64,000 nucleotides of DNA from Mactromeris polynyma (taxonomy: Eukaryota; Mollusca; Bivalvia; Venerida; Mactridae): positions 16,616,001 through 16,680,000 of the forward strand of contig JASFXZ010000016.1 in assembly GCA_032209605.1 (NCBI GenBank), written 5' to 3'. This document shows positions 56,801-64,000 of this stretch, piece after piece. Within the stretch, counting starts at the first letter, position 1; each line of letters begins with the position of its first letter. The position numbers were made by a program, and so were the translations under genes. The notes under the pieces are model-generated. The model was not told the origin of the DNA and did not search any database. It worked only from the letters and a program-made list of their open reading frames with translations.

Positions 56801-57100
56801 CGTGTTATTTCAGTAGACGGAGAGAATATAGTGCGACGGCGGACCAGATCATTTGGAGGCGAGGCTGAAACGGAAGAGCGACCTAGAAGCTTTCATGAAC
56901 TAGTTGCTACATTTGAACAAGATCCAAAACGATTGGAAAAGATAAGGTTGAGTGGTTTACGTAAATGTGCGTCTGAAGATTCCATGTTTACGGATCTGTT
57001 TCTGCAGAAAATTTACCACTCGGAATCCGATCTTACTTCAGCTAGAACAATGTCTGGTTCAGGGTCTAAACTTGCTCTTGAATTGAAAGTCAAAAACTAA
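50861..57100 (+). CDS. Large terminal exon of an unrecognised disordered scaffold-like protein
   Basis: One open frame of 2,079 codons plus TAA, entered in phase 0 from the acceptor at 50860. The protein is Ser/Gln/Asn/Lys-rich and mostly disordered. Numbering from the first exon residue: PPPPIP near 50 (SH3/EVH1-type ligand); IPPPIYPKSRIAQMAERR at 94-111; predicted helices at about 480-504 (DDLIESNIQYLESEIESGKL), 702-733 (ERIKKWEKKLTPSEMEERRK), 892-917, 1087-1107, 1198-1222, 1384-1427 and 1450-1484 (LEEALGELEKMYESIDLDDK), 1525-1563. Tandem ETQT motifs lie at 1775-1784, a Dynein light chain LC8-type ligand by pattern. The C-terminal block has SFHELVATFEQDPKRLEKI near 2009. There is no signal peptide, membrane segment or enzyme domain, so a cytoplasmic scaffold or cytoskeletal adaptor is likely (inference). 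Family unknown. Coding is certain from length and composition; the joining to 20305-20487 is not. Confidence 0.9.
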   Translation, partial: SADEKLRSLAYKGHHSSKSNTNTYCGAQNGDVDDLKTTAVTPARSEAPDVPPPPIPSASTSHSLQSLSHDFQSNSDLTNRSRSSLVAEEADLEIPPPIYPKSRIAQMAERRLQRNNRKSGLTDENVLKKRSRSEGPHGRRKIRNSMHETTKTNQVKPATNGRHSMYTGHVTDEDEVRVLHSGSESPDSDMADQQWTKNPLMIRKSRKSDRTSKTDKRRSVQNVDKTESVEQQGPSSYQSSQNRDLFIFPRKSDGSFSGVQKSKFQRMEENRNKRIEIAVTSDEECSPQLRISRLRQRAMMSTNLGNNASYDGGINIVPVRHDGSVNASQEFINGTDRSRLSQYDENRLSKYDENFNVDQVNGNSFKPQSGRHPKLPNVLPEFLPENRHSVNVNRQSGNHGAFDHVTKSVANQVQNIPVQQRMSRPEPEVSSRQRHSQGRVKLSSESPKLRNFNEVKASQPTQLKKADQKIELVPRSPNSSSDSLDDLIESNIQYLESEIESGKLKRQSGSFSNYSSENVIQRQVIREPLRPNAQSSQVSDEFRSKIHDPRTYVSNKLMSTVSKVEPRFVQKSTVYTRPATSCSKSVSQSQPQSRSDRRNVPNSGSATYSPYMQRKQFETNLDISKSDSHLNESETQFTPSPHSFQVSKGYAPYPVLNKQTGNVIYVQPNANIEEQIQLSENGYVQPVDTGMFSDVEYNIEVSERIKKWEKKLTPSEMEERRKVLNTIKEYESFSDSNSKDTIPDTPVDVRRELWQLVSPTDNSGVGRLSVNLTKSTTSISDSNIQDPSSSYFEPKVVSSETNLHRVFRVVSEPKSKGTQSVDRTMHYDHPIEQVSVSSRRKVPSENAGHTQSMSNVTLSESEIGSNMQQSWPPMVIDSDSGIRKSWRMSRYEDEINELKELVCDNFNDIRKRFDSDMSETDTKRASSPVSRAPPSVQPSTTSGTAKLTLNIQPVTPTIQRSPITIRRKLSDQTPPASPAVTVTPKADRKVPVYRNVPVETKSVVTSPPTVPKQTTVSELKPHLMSDPKMAPELWSPNMESRQGLVSIERVKARTLQTIPFSEDPVWKDLEGLATFEKAEGGNVAKEVNFDEIDELLKLATGGMDNLKSKPNSSFEQQMHRLTNSDNFMSQSSHANNVMSQSYSTSMAQLQAPKEKQRALSDSNYPPSQNQSEPSGKYTFTPPTIQPLKLNSQPKKKSSTSALDEVLEDIRASLQKKPLSPKLMKNFDTSEDNSSTNLSLQSPLTKSSKAFVFPREQKRVVKGPVSNSVEIEKSAAATPGYDNTQTSWKPTQSVIPPQLANVPYIDPEFTQFPYIINGNYHLDPKLLSEKLKSTGLANESSDEHSINQKKAFTEQALNSILSSNVGNQTNHGRGRSHSKPNVHELDQSVDDLRSLAQEVEFKLSQIKSRIVSADEERLDSILLALRKFAPITEQTYFNVKFTPNYESGKVRKNKLEEALGELEKMYESIDLDDKSLMDRASRREETIGYEAKLQRKNSAKSTASIQLAPNTNVKPAGAPKDTRILRKSHIDEIERQTQNEFEDITKSFQVLLDEVTKQCRNVARGSSKYSSSDPNVCLSSTGAPQYSSQRPPDEIRQEPPRHQLKLESSSQRAVQDSYNIAIKELESVAMGAVGQPENKPVQSVMYLNLDQSKSANQKKNQFQQSSNLVSPTRNLDIQLQSRTLLDNKNVKTTVANPASSSQFVSMATEFNKPLLAASIIRDTSSSDNQEELHKTSASLKVELNNVAKQPSKGGGRFRKRGNAEHRKSMPAITRSVETQTVETQTEPPPSVSEMKEKFEQFRKASLQDMLSDSSPDLKYDRRTARKMSTGRLIDVSSSEDELGRGSRLRHSLSAPDLVALLIDFDRKEKMEPKVDKMASKAAPKSGTPKSVKQRHDKARFRSLKVETNLKQVDMTTSMTSDDGIDTPKSKPPVYPVWKYPGQSESPSAKKAETKKTPFVLDRDFTKTASDTEQERSGLSEGRVISVDGENIVRRRTRSFGGEAETEERPRSFHELVATFEQDPKRLEKIRLSGLRKCASEDSMFTDLFLQKIYHSESDLTSARTMSGSGSKLALELKVKN

Positions 57101-57725
57101 ATATACTGTATTAAAAAGTCTTTATTTTTGCTGGTAATTTATTTCGCAACTTTCTGGGGGGGGATGTTTTATTTTCGCGAGTTCCTTGCTGAGATGTTCG
57201 GACATAGTGATGAAAATATATTTTATCGAGATTTTGAATTCGTGAGCTGAATTAACGCGAAAAAAAGGACTTTTACAGTATGCAATTCTATTTCTTTTTT
57301 GAATTTATGTTTCATTTGGTGGTTTAAAGGGTTTGATGTAAATTACTTCTTAGGAAAATCAAGTTACATTTGTTCTGCGCTAGATCCTTTATATGTGTGA
57401 TTTATATTATTATCTGATTTTGACATGTTCAAGATTTTTGTGTTGAAGTTTTTGTGATTGATTTAATATTGCAGTAGATATTTATATGTCTTTTGTGTAA
57501 TCAAATGGTGATGTCAGTTATTATAATATTTAATGCTTTAGTTATTGTACTTTTTAGTCTGTGACATTTTATATGAAAGTGTTCATATTTCTGTGTTCTT
57601 TTGATATTTCGTTGGCATTTTCATTTCTTACTCAACAATTTTATACAGTTTTTATTTGTTTGGCATTTTGCAGTTTTTGGCATTTTGCAGTTTTTCTGAA
57701 ATAATTTTGCAAGTCTAGATATAAA

Positions 57726-57868
57726 CATCTTTTCTGGATTATTTGTGTCATTTTTGGCCAATGAGTTTACCGGAATAGTCACGTATTTATTTCTAATACG
57801 ATAATATGGGAAATGTGCGATCTTCCCTTGGAAGCGCCTCCCAGGACCTTCAGTCCTTTGATATTTTC
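57726..57868 (+). repeat. Family J dispersed repeat, 3' flank copy
   Basis: Closely matches 25500-25646, including TTATTTGTGTCATTTTTGGC and AGGACCTTCAGTCCTTTGAT. Confidence 0.8.
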
Positions 57869-57882
57869 AACCATTCTTATGT

Positions 57883-57888
57883 AATAAA
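57883..57888 (+). terminator. Candidate poly(A) signal AATAAA (proximal)
   Basis: AATAAA about 780 bp after the stop codon, followed within 30-60 bp by the T-rich TTCTTTGCTTCC and TTCTCTTGT. A plausible end for a short 3' UTR. Confidence 0.4.
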
Positions 57889-57946
57889 AAAGGATTATAT
57901 TAAAAGTAAATGAAATTCTTTGCTTCCTATGTTCTCTTGTAATAAT

Positions 57947-58022
57947 CGAGGGCTCAACCCAACACTGTCGTAACTCCTATATAAATACATAGGAGTTACG
58001 ACAGTGTCGCGATGAGCCCTCG
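57947..58022. repeat. Long near-perfect hairpin, 34-nt arms
   Basis: CGAGGGCTCA, six partly mismatched bases, then CACTGTCGTAACTCCTAT (57947-57980); loop ATAAATAC; then ATAGGAGTTACGACAGTG and TGAGCCCTCG (57989-58022). Paired segments of 18 and 10 bp flank a small internal loop. Confidence 0.9.
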
Positions 58023-58425
58023 GTATACAATGTGTACAGTAAAACTAAAAAAAAATTGTAATGTTAGAGATATGAGGTACGACAGATGATGTAATTCAGC
58101 AGAACGTATTCAGCAGAACGTGGAGATGTTACTATCTCACATAATTTCATTGCATATCTCTGGCAAATCCTCTAACATTGATCTAATTGGTTAATTCTTT
58201 AGCAATTAGTCGAATATCTGCTTTGTAACCGATTTAGATCTGAGCGTAGAATATTCTGTGGGAAAATATTTGTATGATACTGTACCTATTTCACTTACCT
58301 GATTTTTTCGCCGATGTCTACGCGGGGAGTTTTTGCCATTTTTGTGAATATTGTACCTAAAACGTCCCAAATCGTTAGTTGATGATTCATTCAAAATGTG
58401 AACACTAGTATCAGATCATTTATGA
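58023..58425. other. No gene seen
   Basis: AT-rich, with a short direct repeat TTCAGCAGAACGT at about 58096-58122. Confidence 0.5.
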
Positions 58426-58641
58426 GGCCATCCTTAAAAATATTGTTTGTTTGCAGTTACGTGTCCGACTCATGAAAAATGCCGCAACTCAAATTATTTT
58501 TTCAGGTTCATCGATGAAATAAAAAAAAATCGGGCTTTTAGCCATTACATTACTAATAAAAAAAAAAAACCTTCCTTAACCCACTTTCTGTTAAAGTTCC
58601 TGTTTGTGAAACTGCAAATGAACAATTTTTTAAGGATAGCC
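58426..58641. mobile_element. Family G MITE, 216 bp
   Basis: GGCCATCCTTAAAAATATTG at the left and CAATTTTTTAAGGATAGCC at the right, flanked by TGA on both sides (58423-58425, 58642-58644). The inverted repeat extends about 30 bp (TTTGTTTGCAGTTAC and ACTGCAAATGAAC). No ORF of note. Confidence 0.85.
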
Positions 58642-58644
58642 TGA

Positions 58645-59030
58645 ATATGATTTAATTTAGTGTACGTTTAAAATGCAGAAGATTTTTTGGAGTGTCTTAA
58701 AAAGATTTATTTTGAAATTTTATGTGTTCGTAAGATTGAAGTGAGTTCACTAGTTTCAGGCTTCAGCTCTTCGGCAATACCTGATGATTAATAGATATTT
58801 CAAATACATGTAATGAATTTCTATAAATAGATGTGTTGGACTGTGTCTATAGAAGTTTCAGGTAAATTTGATATTTTGCCAGTAAATAACATAGAACAGT
58901 TCTAAGAAAACAAGTGGTTGGAAACTTGAGATGGGAAGCAAACAGATAAAGGTTCTAAAAGATGATTTTAAATTGCTAATCACTTCCCAATACTTCCTTC
59001 CTGTTTTATTTCCTAGTCATTCTTACAGTA
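58645..59030. other. No gene seen
   Basis: AT-rich non-coding sequence. Confidence 0.5.
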
Positions 59031-59208
59031 CAGTAAAACCTCACATAAAGACCACCTCAATAATAAGACCACCTAAAAATTAAGACCACACTTTTCAAGT
59101 CCATTTTGACTGTTCAGCTCTTTATTCAACCTCAATATTAAGACCACCTTGACAATAAGACCAGTTTTCAAGCATCCAGAAGGTGGTCTCATTATTGAGG
59201 TTTGACTG
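59031..59208 (+). mobile_element. Family A MITE, complete
   Basis: CAGTAAAACCTCACATAAAG to TTGAGGTTTGACTG, TA flanks, 178 bp. A family C stub (TCTCTGGAGCAATACCC) follows at 59219-59260. Confidence 0.9.
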
Positions 59209-59487
59209 TAGCTGTACAGGGCAGTCTCTCTGGAGCAATACCCTTTTGGGAGATGTAACAATGTTTCTCACATGTGCACATTTTGATGTATTTCTGAAGA
59301 GAACTTCGCCAATTCCTGACAGATTTGCATAAAGTAGGTGTCGTTTGAAAGATAAATTATTCATGCTTAGAATTTGTTGTATTTTATGGATATACACATG
59401 TATTTTGATGTTTGAAGCGTGATTTCGGCCCTGGAAAGAGGTCGGGTGTAAAAAACTTTAGACTCTCCTTGTACTTTATATACATAT

Positions 59488-59556
59488 ACTACAGAATAGA
59501 TAAAGGGGGAGAACTGTAGAATGGATAAAGGGAGAGAACTCATGACCATCTGCTGT
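59488..59556. mobile_element. Family E right half
   Basis: ATAGATAAAGGGGGAGAACT and ATGGATAAAGGGAGAGAACT are two units of the 25-bp motif, followed by CATGACCATCTGCTGTGG, a diverged right end. Confidence 0.6.
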
Positions 59557-59616
59557 GGGCCCAAAGACCTCCAACTGCTAAGAGGAGACCCCCTTCCTCA
59601 CTCTCCCCCACCCTAC

Positions 59617-60157
59617 AGAATCACTGCTCTGGCATACAGTTCAAAATCACTGCTCTGACATACAGTTCAAAATCACTGCTCTGACATACAGTTCAAAATC
59701 ACTGCTCTGGCACACAGTTCAAAATCACTGCTCTGGCACACAGTTCAAAATCACTGCTCTGACATACAGTTCAAAATCACTGCTCTGACATACAGTTCAA
59801 AATCACTGCTCTGACATACAGTTCAAAATCACTGCTCTGACATACAGTTCAAAATCACTGCTCTGACATACAGTTCAAAATCACTGCTCTGGCACACAGT
59901 TCAAAATCACTGCTCTGACATACAGTTCAAAATCACTGCTCTGGCACACAGTTCAAAATCACTGCTCTGACACACAGTTCAAAATCACTGCTCTGACATA
60001 CAGTTCAAAATCACTGCTCTGGCACACAGTTCAAAATCACTGCTCTGGCACACAGTTCAACATCACTGCTCTGGCACGCAGTTCAAAATCACTGCTCTGG
60101 CACGCAGTTCAAAATCACTGCTCTGGCACGCAGTTCAAAATCACTGCTCTGGCATAC
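59617..60157. repeat. 26-bp minisatellite, about 21 copies
   Basis: The unit contains AATCACTGCTCTGACATACA and GTTCAA. Two main sub-types (GACATA and GGCACA) are intermingled on the left, while GGCACG units cluster at the right end. Confidence 0.95.
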
Positions 60158-61143
60158 ATCATTGTCTTCATTAAATGGAATAATTTTCTAGATCATATTG
60201 CCCACGTAAAAATATGAAGGTGATTAAATGTCTCTGAAATAGACCACATGTTCATCAACAATAAAAGTTTTGTGTAATCTATTTAGCACACTCTGTTATA
60301 TAAAGATCATCTTGGCACGCAAATGTAAACTATCTGGCAAATATTATAGATTTGGCAAACATTTTTTTGTGAAAACCTCGGCATGCTGAATGTACTTTTG
60401 AATGATAATTTTCTGTACAATCATGCAAACATATTTTTATAGAAATGACAACATCTGCCATCTTGTTTTTGAATTGAGAGAAGTTGACATTTTGATACGC
60501 CGTGATTGTCATAACAACAGCTATATATTTCTTGGTTGGTATTTGTATTTTTTGTGTTTACTTTGTTTGTAAGGCTAAACAAGTGTCATTTCATCGGACG
60601 AAATTTATATTCTACGGGTGATAAAAAGGGGTCACGCTACTAAGCGCGCTAAGGATTCTGGATAAATTATTTCTTGTTATCGTTTCAGCGATATCGGCCA
60701 GTTTCCAAGCCACGGTTTATACTAAATTACTTCCATGATTATATAATCAAATTAGTATAAAATTATTAAATAGATATGAGTAAACCGCTAGCAGTTAATT
60801 GTATCTCATGAAACTTGCACTAATAAAACTAAGATATTGCTTGTTTATTTCATTATACAAAATTGTATTACTATTATATTTCATGCATTTCATAGTTCAT
60901 TTCAATATTCATATTATTTTTTTTTTATTTAGCAAAACACTCTTGGGACATTTAGTTCAGTTTGATATGACTTTTGTATTATTTGTTATGAACCTCGTTT
61001 TGTCACATTGCATTCTGTACTGGTTAATATTGTGTTATATACTCTTAGATTTATTGTATCAATGTTAAAGGTTGTATTTTCCTCATTTTTGGTTGTGATA
61101 TTTGTAGCGATCTAGGTAGAAATAAATTGACTGCTTGATTACC
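60158..61143 (+). other. No gene recognised; distal 3' UTR or flank
   Basis: AT-rich. AATAAA occurs near 60260 (followed by TTTTGTGT) and 61123. An 89-codon hydrophobic frame at 60799-61068 reads like AT-rich noise. Confidence 0.45.
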
Positions 61144-61200
61144 TTCCCTTACCAGGCTCCGCCTCCAACTCCGCCCCCATCCAACCCCGCCTCCCCTACA
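61144..61200 (-). promoter_or_regulatory. GC-box-like cluster
   Basis: CTCCGCCTCCAACTCCGCCC then CCATCCAACCCCGCCTCCCC gives several GGGCGG/GGCGG-type Sp1/KLF boxes on the minus strand within an otherwise AT-rich region. Could be regulatory, or a chance or repeat-derived patch. Confidence 0.25.
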
Positions 61201-61647
61201 TATTTGAATTTTCAAAAAGTCTGTTAGTAACCTTACAAGATGTACATTAATGTCATTATATAGTTGGTGTATATCATTCTGAGTGAATTTAAATTACTTA
61301 ATAATTATATACACCATCAAATGACGGACTTTTCTAATTTTGGGCAAAATAAAACTGTCCTACAGAAATTTATCAAGGCCGCAAACAGAGATTTGGACAT
61401 TCTTAGCTTGGCATTGACATCGTCCCTCAGCCAAACTGAAAAACACAATGTATTCTTCCTTGTAGTGACCAAGAAAATCACAATGGTAATCTAGCAATTG
61501 ATTTATAATAACCATGTTTTATTACTTAGTTGCCATCAGTCAGTTCTTCATTCATGTATACAGGACTGATAATATGTTTCTTGTACATTGTATATTGTTC
61601 TTAATGGAAAAGATGGTGTTGTTACCAAAACTCTGGAAGAACAATTG
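61201..61647. other. No gene recognised
   Basis: A 76-codon + frame (61264-61494) contains MTDFSNFGQNKTVLQKFIKA and lies between a weak acceptor-like CTACAG and donor-like ATGGTAATC. No homology recognised and no partner exon evident. Confidence 0.35.
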
Positions 61648-61928
61648 TTTTTGCTACCTTAATTACAATTGTATTGCTACCTTAATTACAATTGTATTGC
61701 TACCTTAATTAAAATTGTCTTGTTACCTTAATTACAATTGTTTTGCTACCTTAATTACAATTGTATTGCTACCTTAATTACAATTGTCTTGCTACCTTAA
61801 TTACAATTGTATTGCTACCTTAATTACAATTTTATAGCTACCTTAATTACAATTTTATAGCTACCTTAATTACCATTGTATTGCTACCTTAATTACAATT
61901 GTATTGCTACCTTAATTACAATTGTCTT
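61648..61928. repeat. 23-bp minisatellite, about 12 copies
   Basis: TTGCTACCTTAATTACAATTG plus TA repeats with few variants (TAGC, TCTTG, TTTTA). Confidence 0.95.
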
Positions 61929-62655
61929 CCCTCTTGATAGCTTGTGACATGGCATTGTAGAAATAATGACAAACTTCAAATTGATTATTCCTACGTGTTT
62001 CATTGCTTTTACCAGGTAAACTAATTTAACAAAATCAACATTTTGTATTGCGTTATATTGTATTTGATTTTATTTGTGAATTATTTATATACTGGTAATA
62101 TTTCAGTTGCATCATTCTGTGAGTCAATGTACAAGTGTATACTGCAAAGAGTTTAGGCATTCAATGTGTTGGGTTTTTGGCCATTTTCACCTTTTAGAAA
62201 TGTTAGGGCTGTTGTTCTAGGCTTGTGATTATGAGTTCAAAACTTACTTCAATTTTTCGATGTATTTTGTATACTTGTTGTATGTTTATCTGCTTTATTT
62301 CTCCGAATGCCTCACAGTGCTAACAGTACTTTGTAAGGGGAGACCACTGCACTGGATATTTATTTATTTATTGATAAAGGGAGGTAATCATTTTTGAGAT
62401 TACATTATTATATCTGATTTTAGCTCGGTAATGTTTTTTTATTTGGTGTATGTGCAATATTAGTTTTTTTGTGCCAAATTATATTTTGTGTATATTTCTT
62501 TAGTCTGTAATATTCTTTAATGTATGACCTTACATGTATGGAAAAATATTGGTATGATATTTGGGCATTTAGAGACTATGGCGTGTCAGCATTTATTATA
62601 CTGTATGTAAGGGACACCTATTTCAGGTGTACACTGTATTCTATTGTCCCATACT
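61929..62655. other. No gene seen
   Basis: AT-rich non-coding sequence. Confidence 0.5.
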
Positions 62656-63085
62656 GATTGATTGATCAAATGATTGAATTACTGATTGTTTGAGTTATAT
62701 TAACTGATTGATTGATTGATATCAACTGATTGCTTGCTTGATATCAACTGATTGATATCAACTGATTGATTGATTGATATCAACTGATTGCTTGCTTGCT
62801 TGCTTGATATCAACTGATTGATATCAACTGATTGGTATCAACTATTTGCTTGATTGATTGATTGATATCAACTGATTGCTTGATTGATATCAACTGATTG
62901 ATTGATTGATATCAACTGATTGCTTGCTTGCTTGATATCAACTGATTGATCGATTGATATCAACCGATTACTTGATTGAACTGATTGTTTGATTGATCTA
63001 TTGATTGATATATACCGATTGATTGATGGATTGACTGAATGAATGATATCCACTAATTGATGAATGATTGATTGATTGAAATTGA
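62656..63085. repeat. TGAT/ATCAACTGATTG compound microsatellite
   Basis: GATTGATTGATATCAACTG and GCTTGCTTGATATCAACTG alternate in irregular order for about 430 bp; both are built from a 4-bp TGAT/TTGC step. Confidence 0.9.
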
Positions 63086-63788
63086 CTAGACATTTTCATG
63101 ACATAAAATTTGTTGTACAGTCAGTTCATAAAGTTCATATAATTAGTATTGAGACAGTATATGTATCACTATAAATAGCTCTCATCTGTAGTGTAATCGA
63201 TACGCATGTGTGGATAAGTCGTTTTCATTGGTCAAAAGCCATGCTCGTGTAACAGGATAGTAATGGTTAATTTATATATGTATATTATCTTAAGATTTAA
63301 ATAATTAACCTTGCTTTTCTTCTATGCATCTTGTTACGGATAGCATTTGGTTGTGAACGGTCTTATAAGTTGTTCTTGTACCCAGATTAGGTTGATGATA
63401 TGTCAAGTAATTAACTATATTCTTAGCGTATTAATTATATTAATCATGTCAATAGATATGTATAGGTATATTATATGTATTAAAACTATGCAACTGTATA
63501 TACGTACATTATGTATAATAGAAATCATTGTATCATAATATTTATACTAATAATATTGAATAATTCAATAGTTATCATTTGGCGGGGAAATGTGAAACTT
63601 GTCTATCTGCGCGCAACTAAATAAGCTGATTGGTTTACGTTCCCCCATGAGTTAAGCGTTGATTCATGTATTTATAATGTAACGAACCAGTTTACGTCTG
63701 ATAGGTATATTTTACTGATGTACATATTTGCGATTGTAGATTGGAATTTTCGATGTAACCGTGTCTAGCTTTTCTCGGCATAACACCT
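63086..63788. other. No gene; E2F-like and CCAAT-like motifs
   Basis: TTTGGCGGGGAAA at 63578-63590 resembles an E2F site with one extra G, followed by GATTGG (inverted CCAAT) at about 63628. Otherwise AT-rich. Confidence 0.35.
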
Positions 63789-63789
63789 T

Positions 63790-63882
63790 GTACTCTGTCT
63801 AGAAGTGGGTGGGGTAACTGTGTACTCTGACTAGGAGTGGGTGGGGTAACTGTGTACTCTGACTAGGAGTGGGTGGGGTAAC
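63790..63882. repeat. 32-bp repeat, 3 copies
   Basis: GTACTCTGACTAGGAGTGGG then TGGGGTAACTGT repeats three times, spacing 32 bp. Confidence 0.9.
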
Positions 63883-63924
63883 ATGTGAAACGTCAAAAGC
63901 TGAAAGCTTTATGCAAAGGAGCAC

Positions 63925-63930
63925 AATAAA
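63925..63930 (+). terminator. Candidate poly(A) signal AATAAA (distal)
   Basis: AATAAA followed after about 18 bp by GTTTGTTTGGTCTTTTTT, a good GT/T-rich downstream element. It could end a 6.8-kb 3' UTR of the large gene or belong to another transcript. Confidence 0.4.
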
Positions 63931-63975
63931 AGCTGCTGAAACTGAAGTTTGTTTGGTCTTTTTTATTTGTTCCCG

Positions 63976-64000
63976 AAATACATTTATCCCTTCTATAGTA
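63976..64000. mobile_element. Family E start, cut by the window edge
   Basis: TTTATCCCTTCTATAGTA is the family E 25-bp motif running off the window. Confidence 0.4.

Larger units (their letters stand above)
57101..57946 (+). other. Putative proximal 3' UTR
   Basis: T-rich non-coding sequence after the stop, with TTTTGCAGTTTTTGGCATTT duplications near 57660. An AATAAA lies at 57883-57888. Contains the family J copy. Confidence 0.5.

Noticed and set aside
61264..61494. Possible extra coding exon
   Set aside because: Weak acceptor- and donor-like flanks and a non-repetitive peptide, but no recognisable homology and no partner exon; left as unassigned.

Overview
This is AT-rich nuclear DNA of an animal, most likely a mollusc. 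The reasons are spliced gene structure (GTAAGT donor, pyrimidine-rich acceptor), tRNA-derived SINEs with target-site duplications, and very dense short inverted-repeat elements (MITEs) and minisatellites of a kind common in marine molluscs, including AAAGGGAGAT-type repeats. Species and class were not determined. No bacterial genes, rRNA, functional tRNA or CRISPR array was seen.

The window appears to hold one protein gene on the + strand. Its main part is a single exon of 6,240 bp (50861-57100) that enters from an acceptor in phase 0 and ends in TAA. It encodes about 2,079 residues of a mostly disordered, Ser-rich protein with several helical blocks. I do not recognise the family. A small exon (20305-20487) begins with ATG, encodes 61 residues and ends at a GTAAGT donor, also in phase 0. 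I propose it as the coding start, joined across a 30.4-kb intron, giving about 2,140 residues. The first 20 kb would then be 5' flank or leader, and the last 7 kb 3' UTR or flank with several AATAAA signals.

Almost everything else is repetitive. Family names used here: A = TIR CAGTAAAACCTC; B = TIR CAGTCGGACCTCG; C = TIR AACCTCTCCAGAGCAAC; D = TIR with GAGACCAGTCTC; E = CAGGAGATT ends with CTCTCCCTTTATCC inside; F = ~330-bp repeat with an ATTTGCAT octamer; G = TIR GGCCATCCTTAAAAA with 3-bp duplications; H = TIR with GTTCAGTTACGGCT; I = TIR CAGTCAAACCTGT; J = ~140-bp repeat; SINE-1 and SINE-2 = tRNA-derived. Families A, B and I (and loosely C) share CAGT...ACCT termini next to TA, which suggests a Tc1/mariner-pogo origin.

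The most striking pattern is that most of the large minisatellites (14-75-bp units, up to about 108 copies) are amplified pieces of these MITEs, usually the terminal repeat. Intermediate stages are visible in the same window. A second point of interest is family G: three copies, one of them 1.4 kb with 40-bp terminal repeats, an exact TCA duplication and an intact 115-codon ORF of unknown function.
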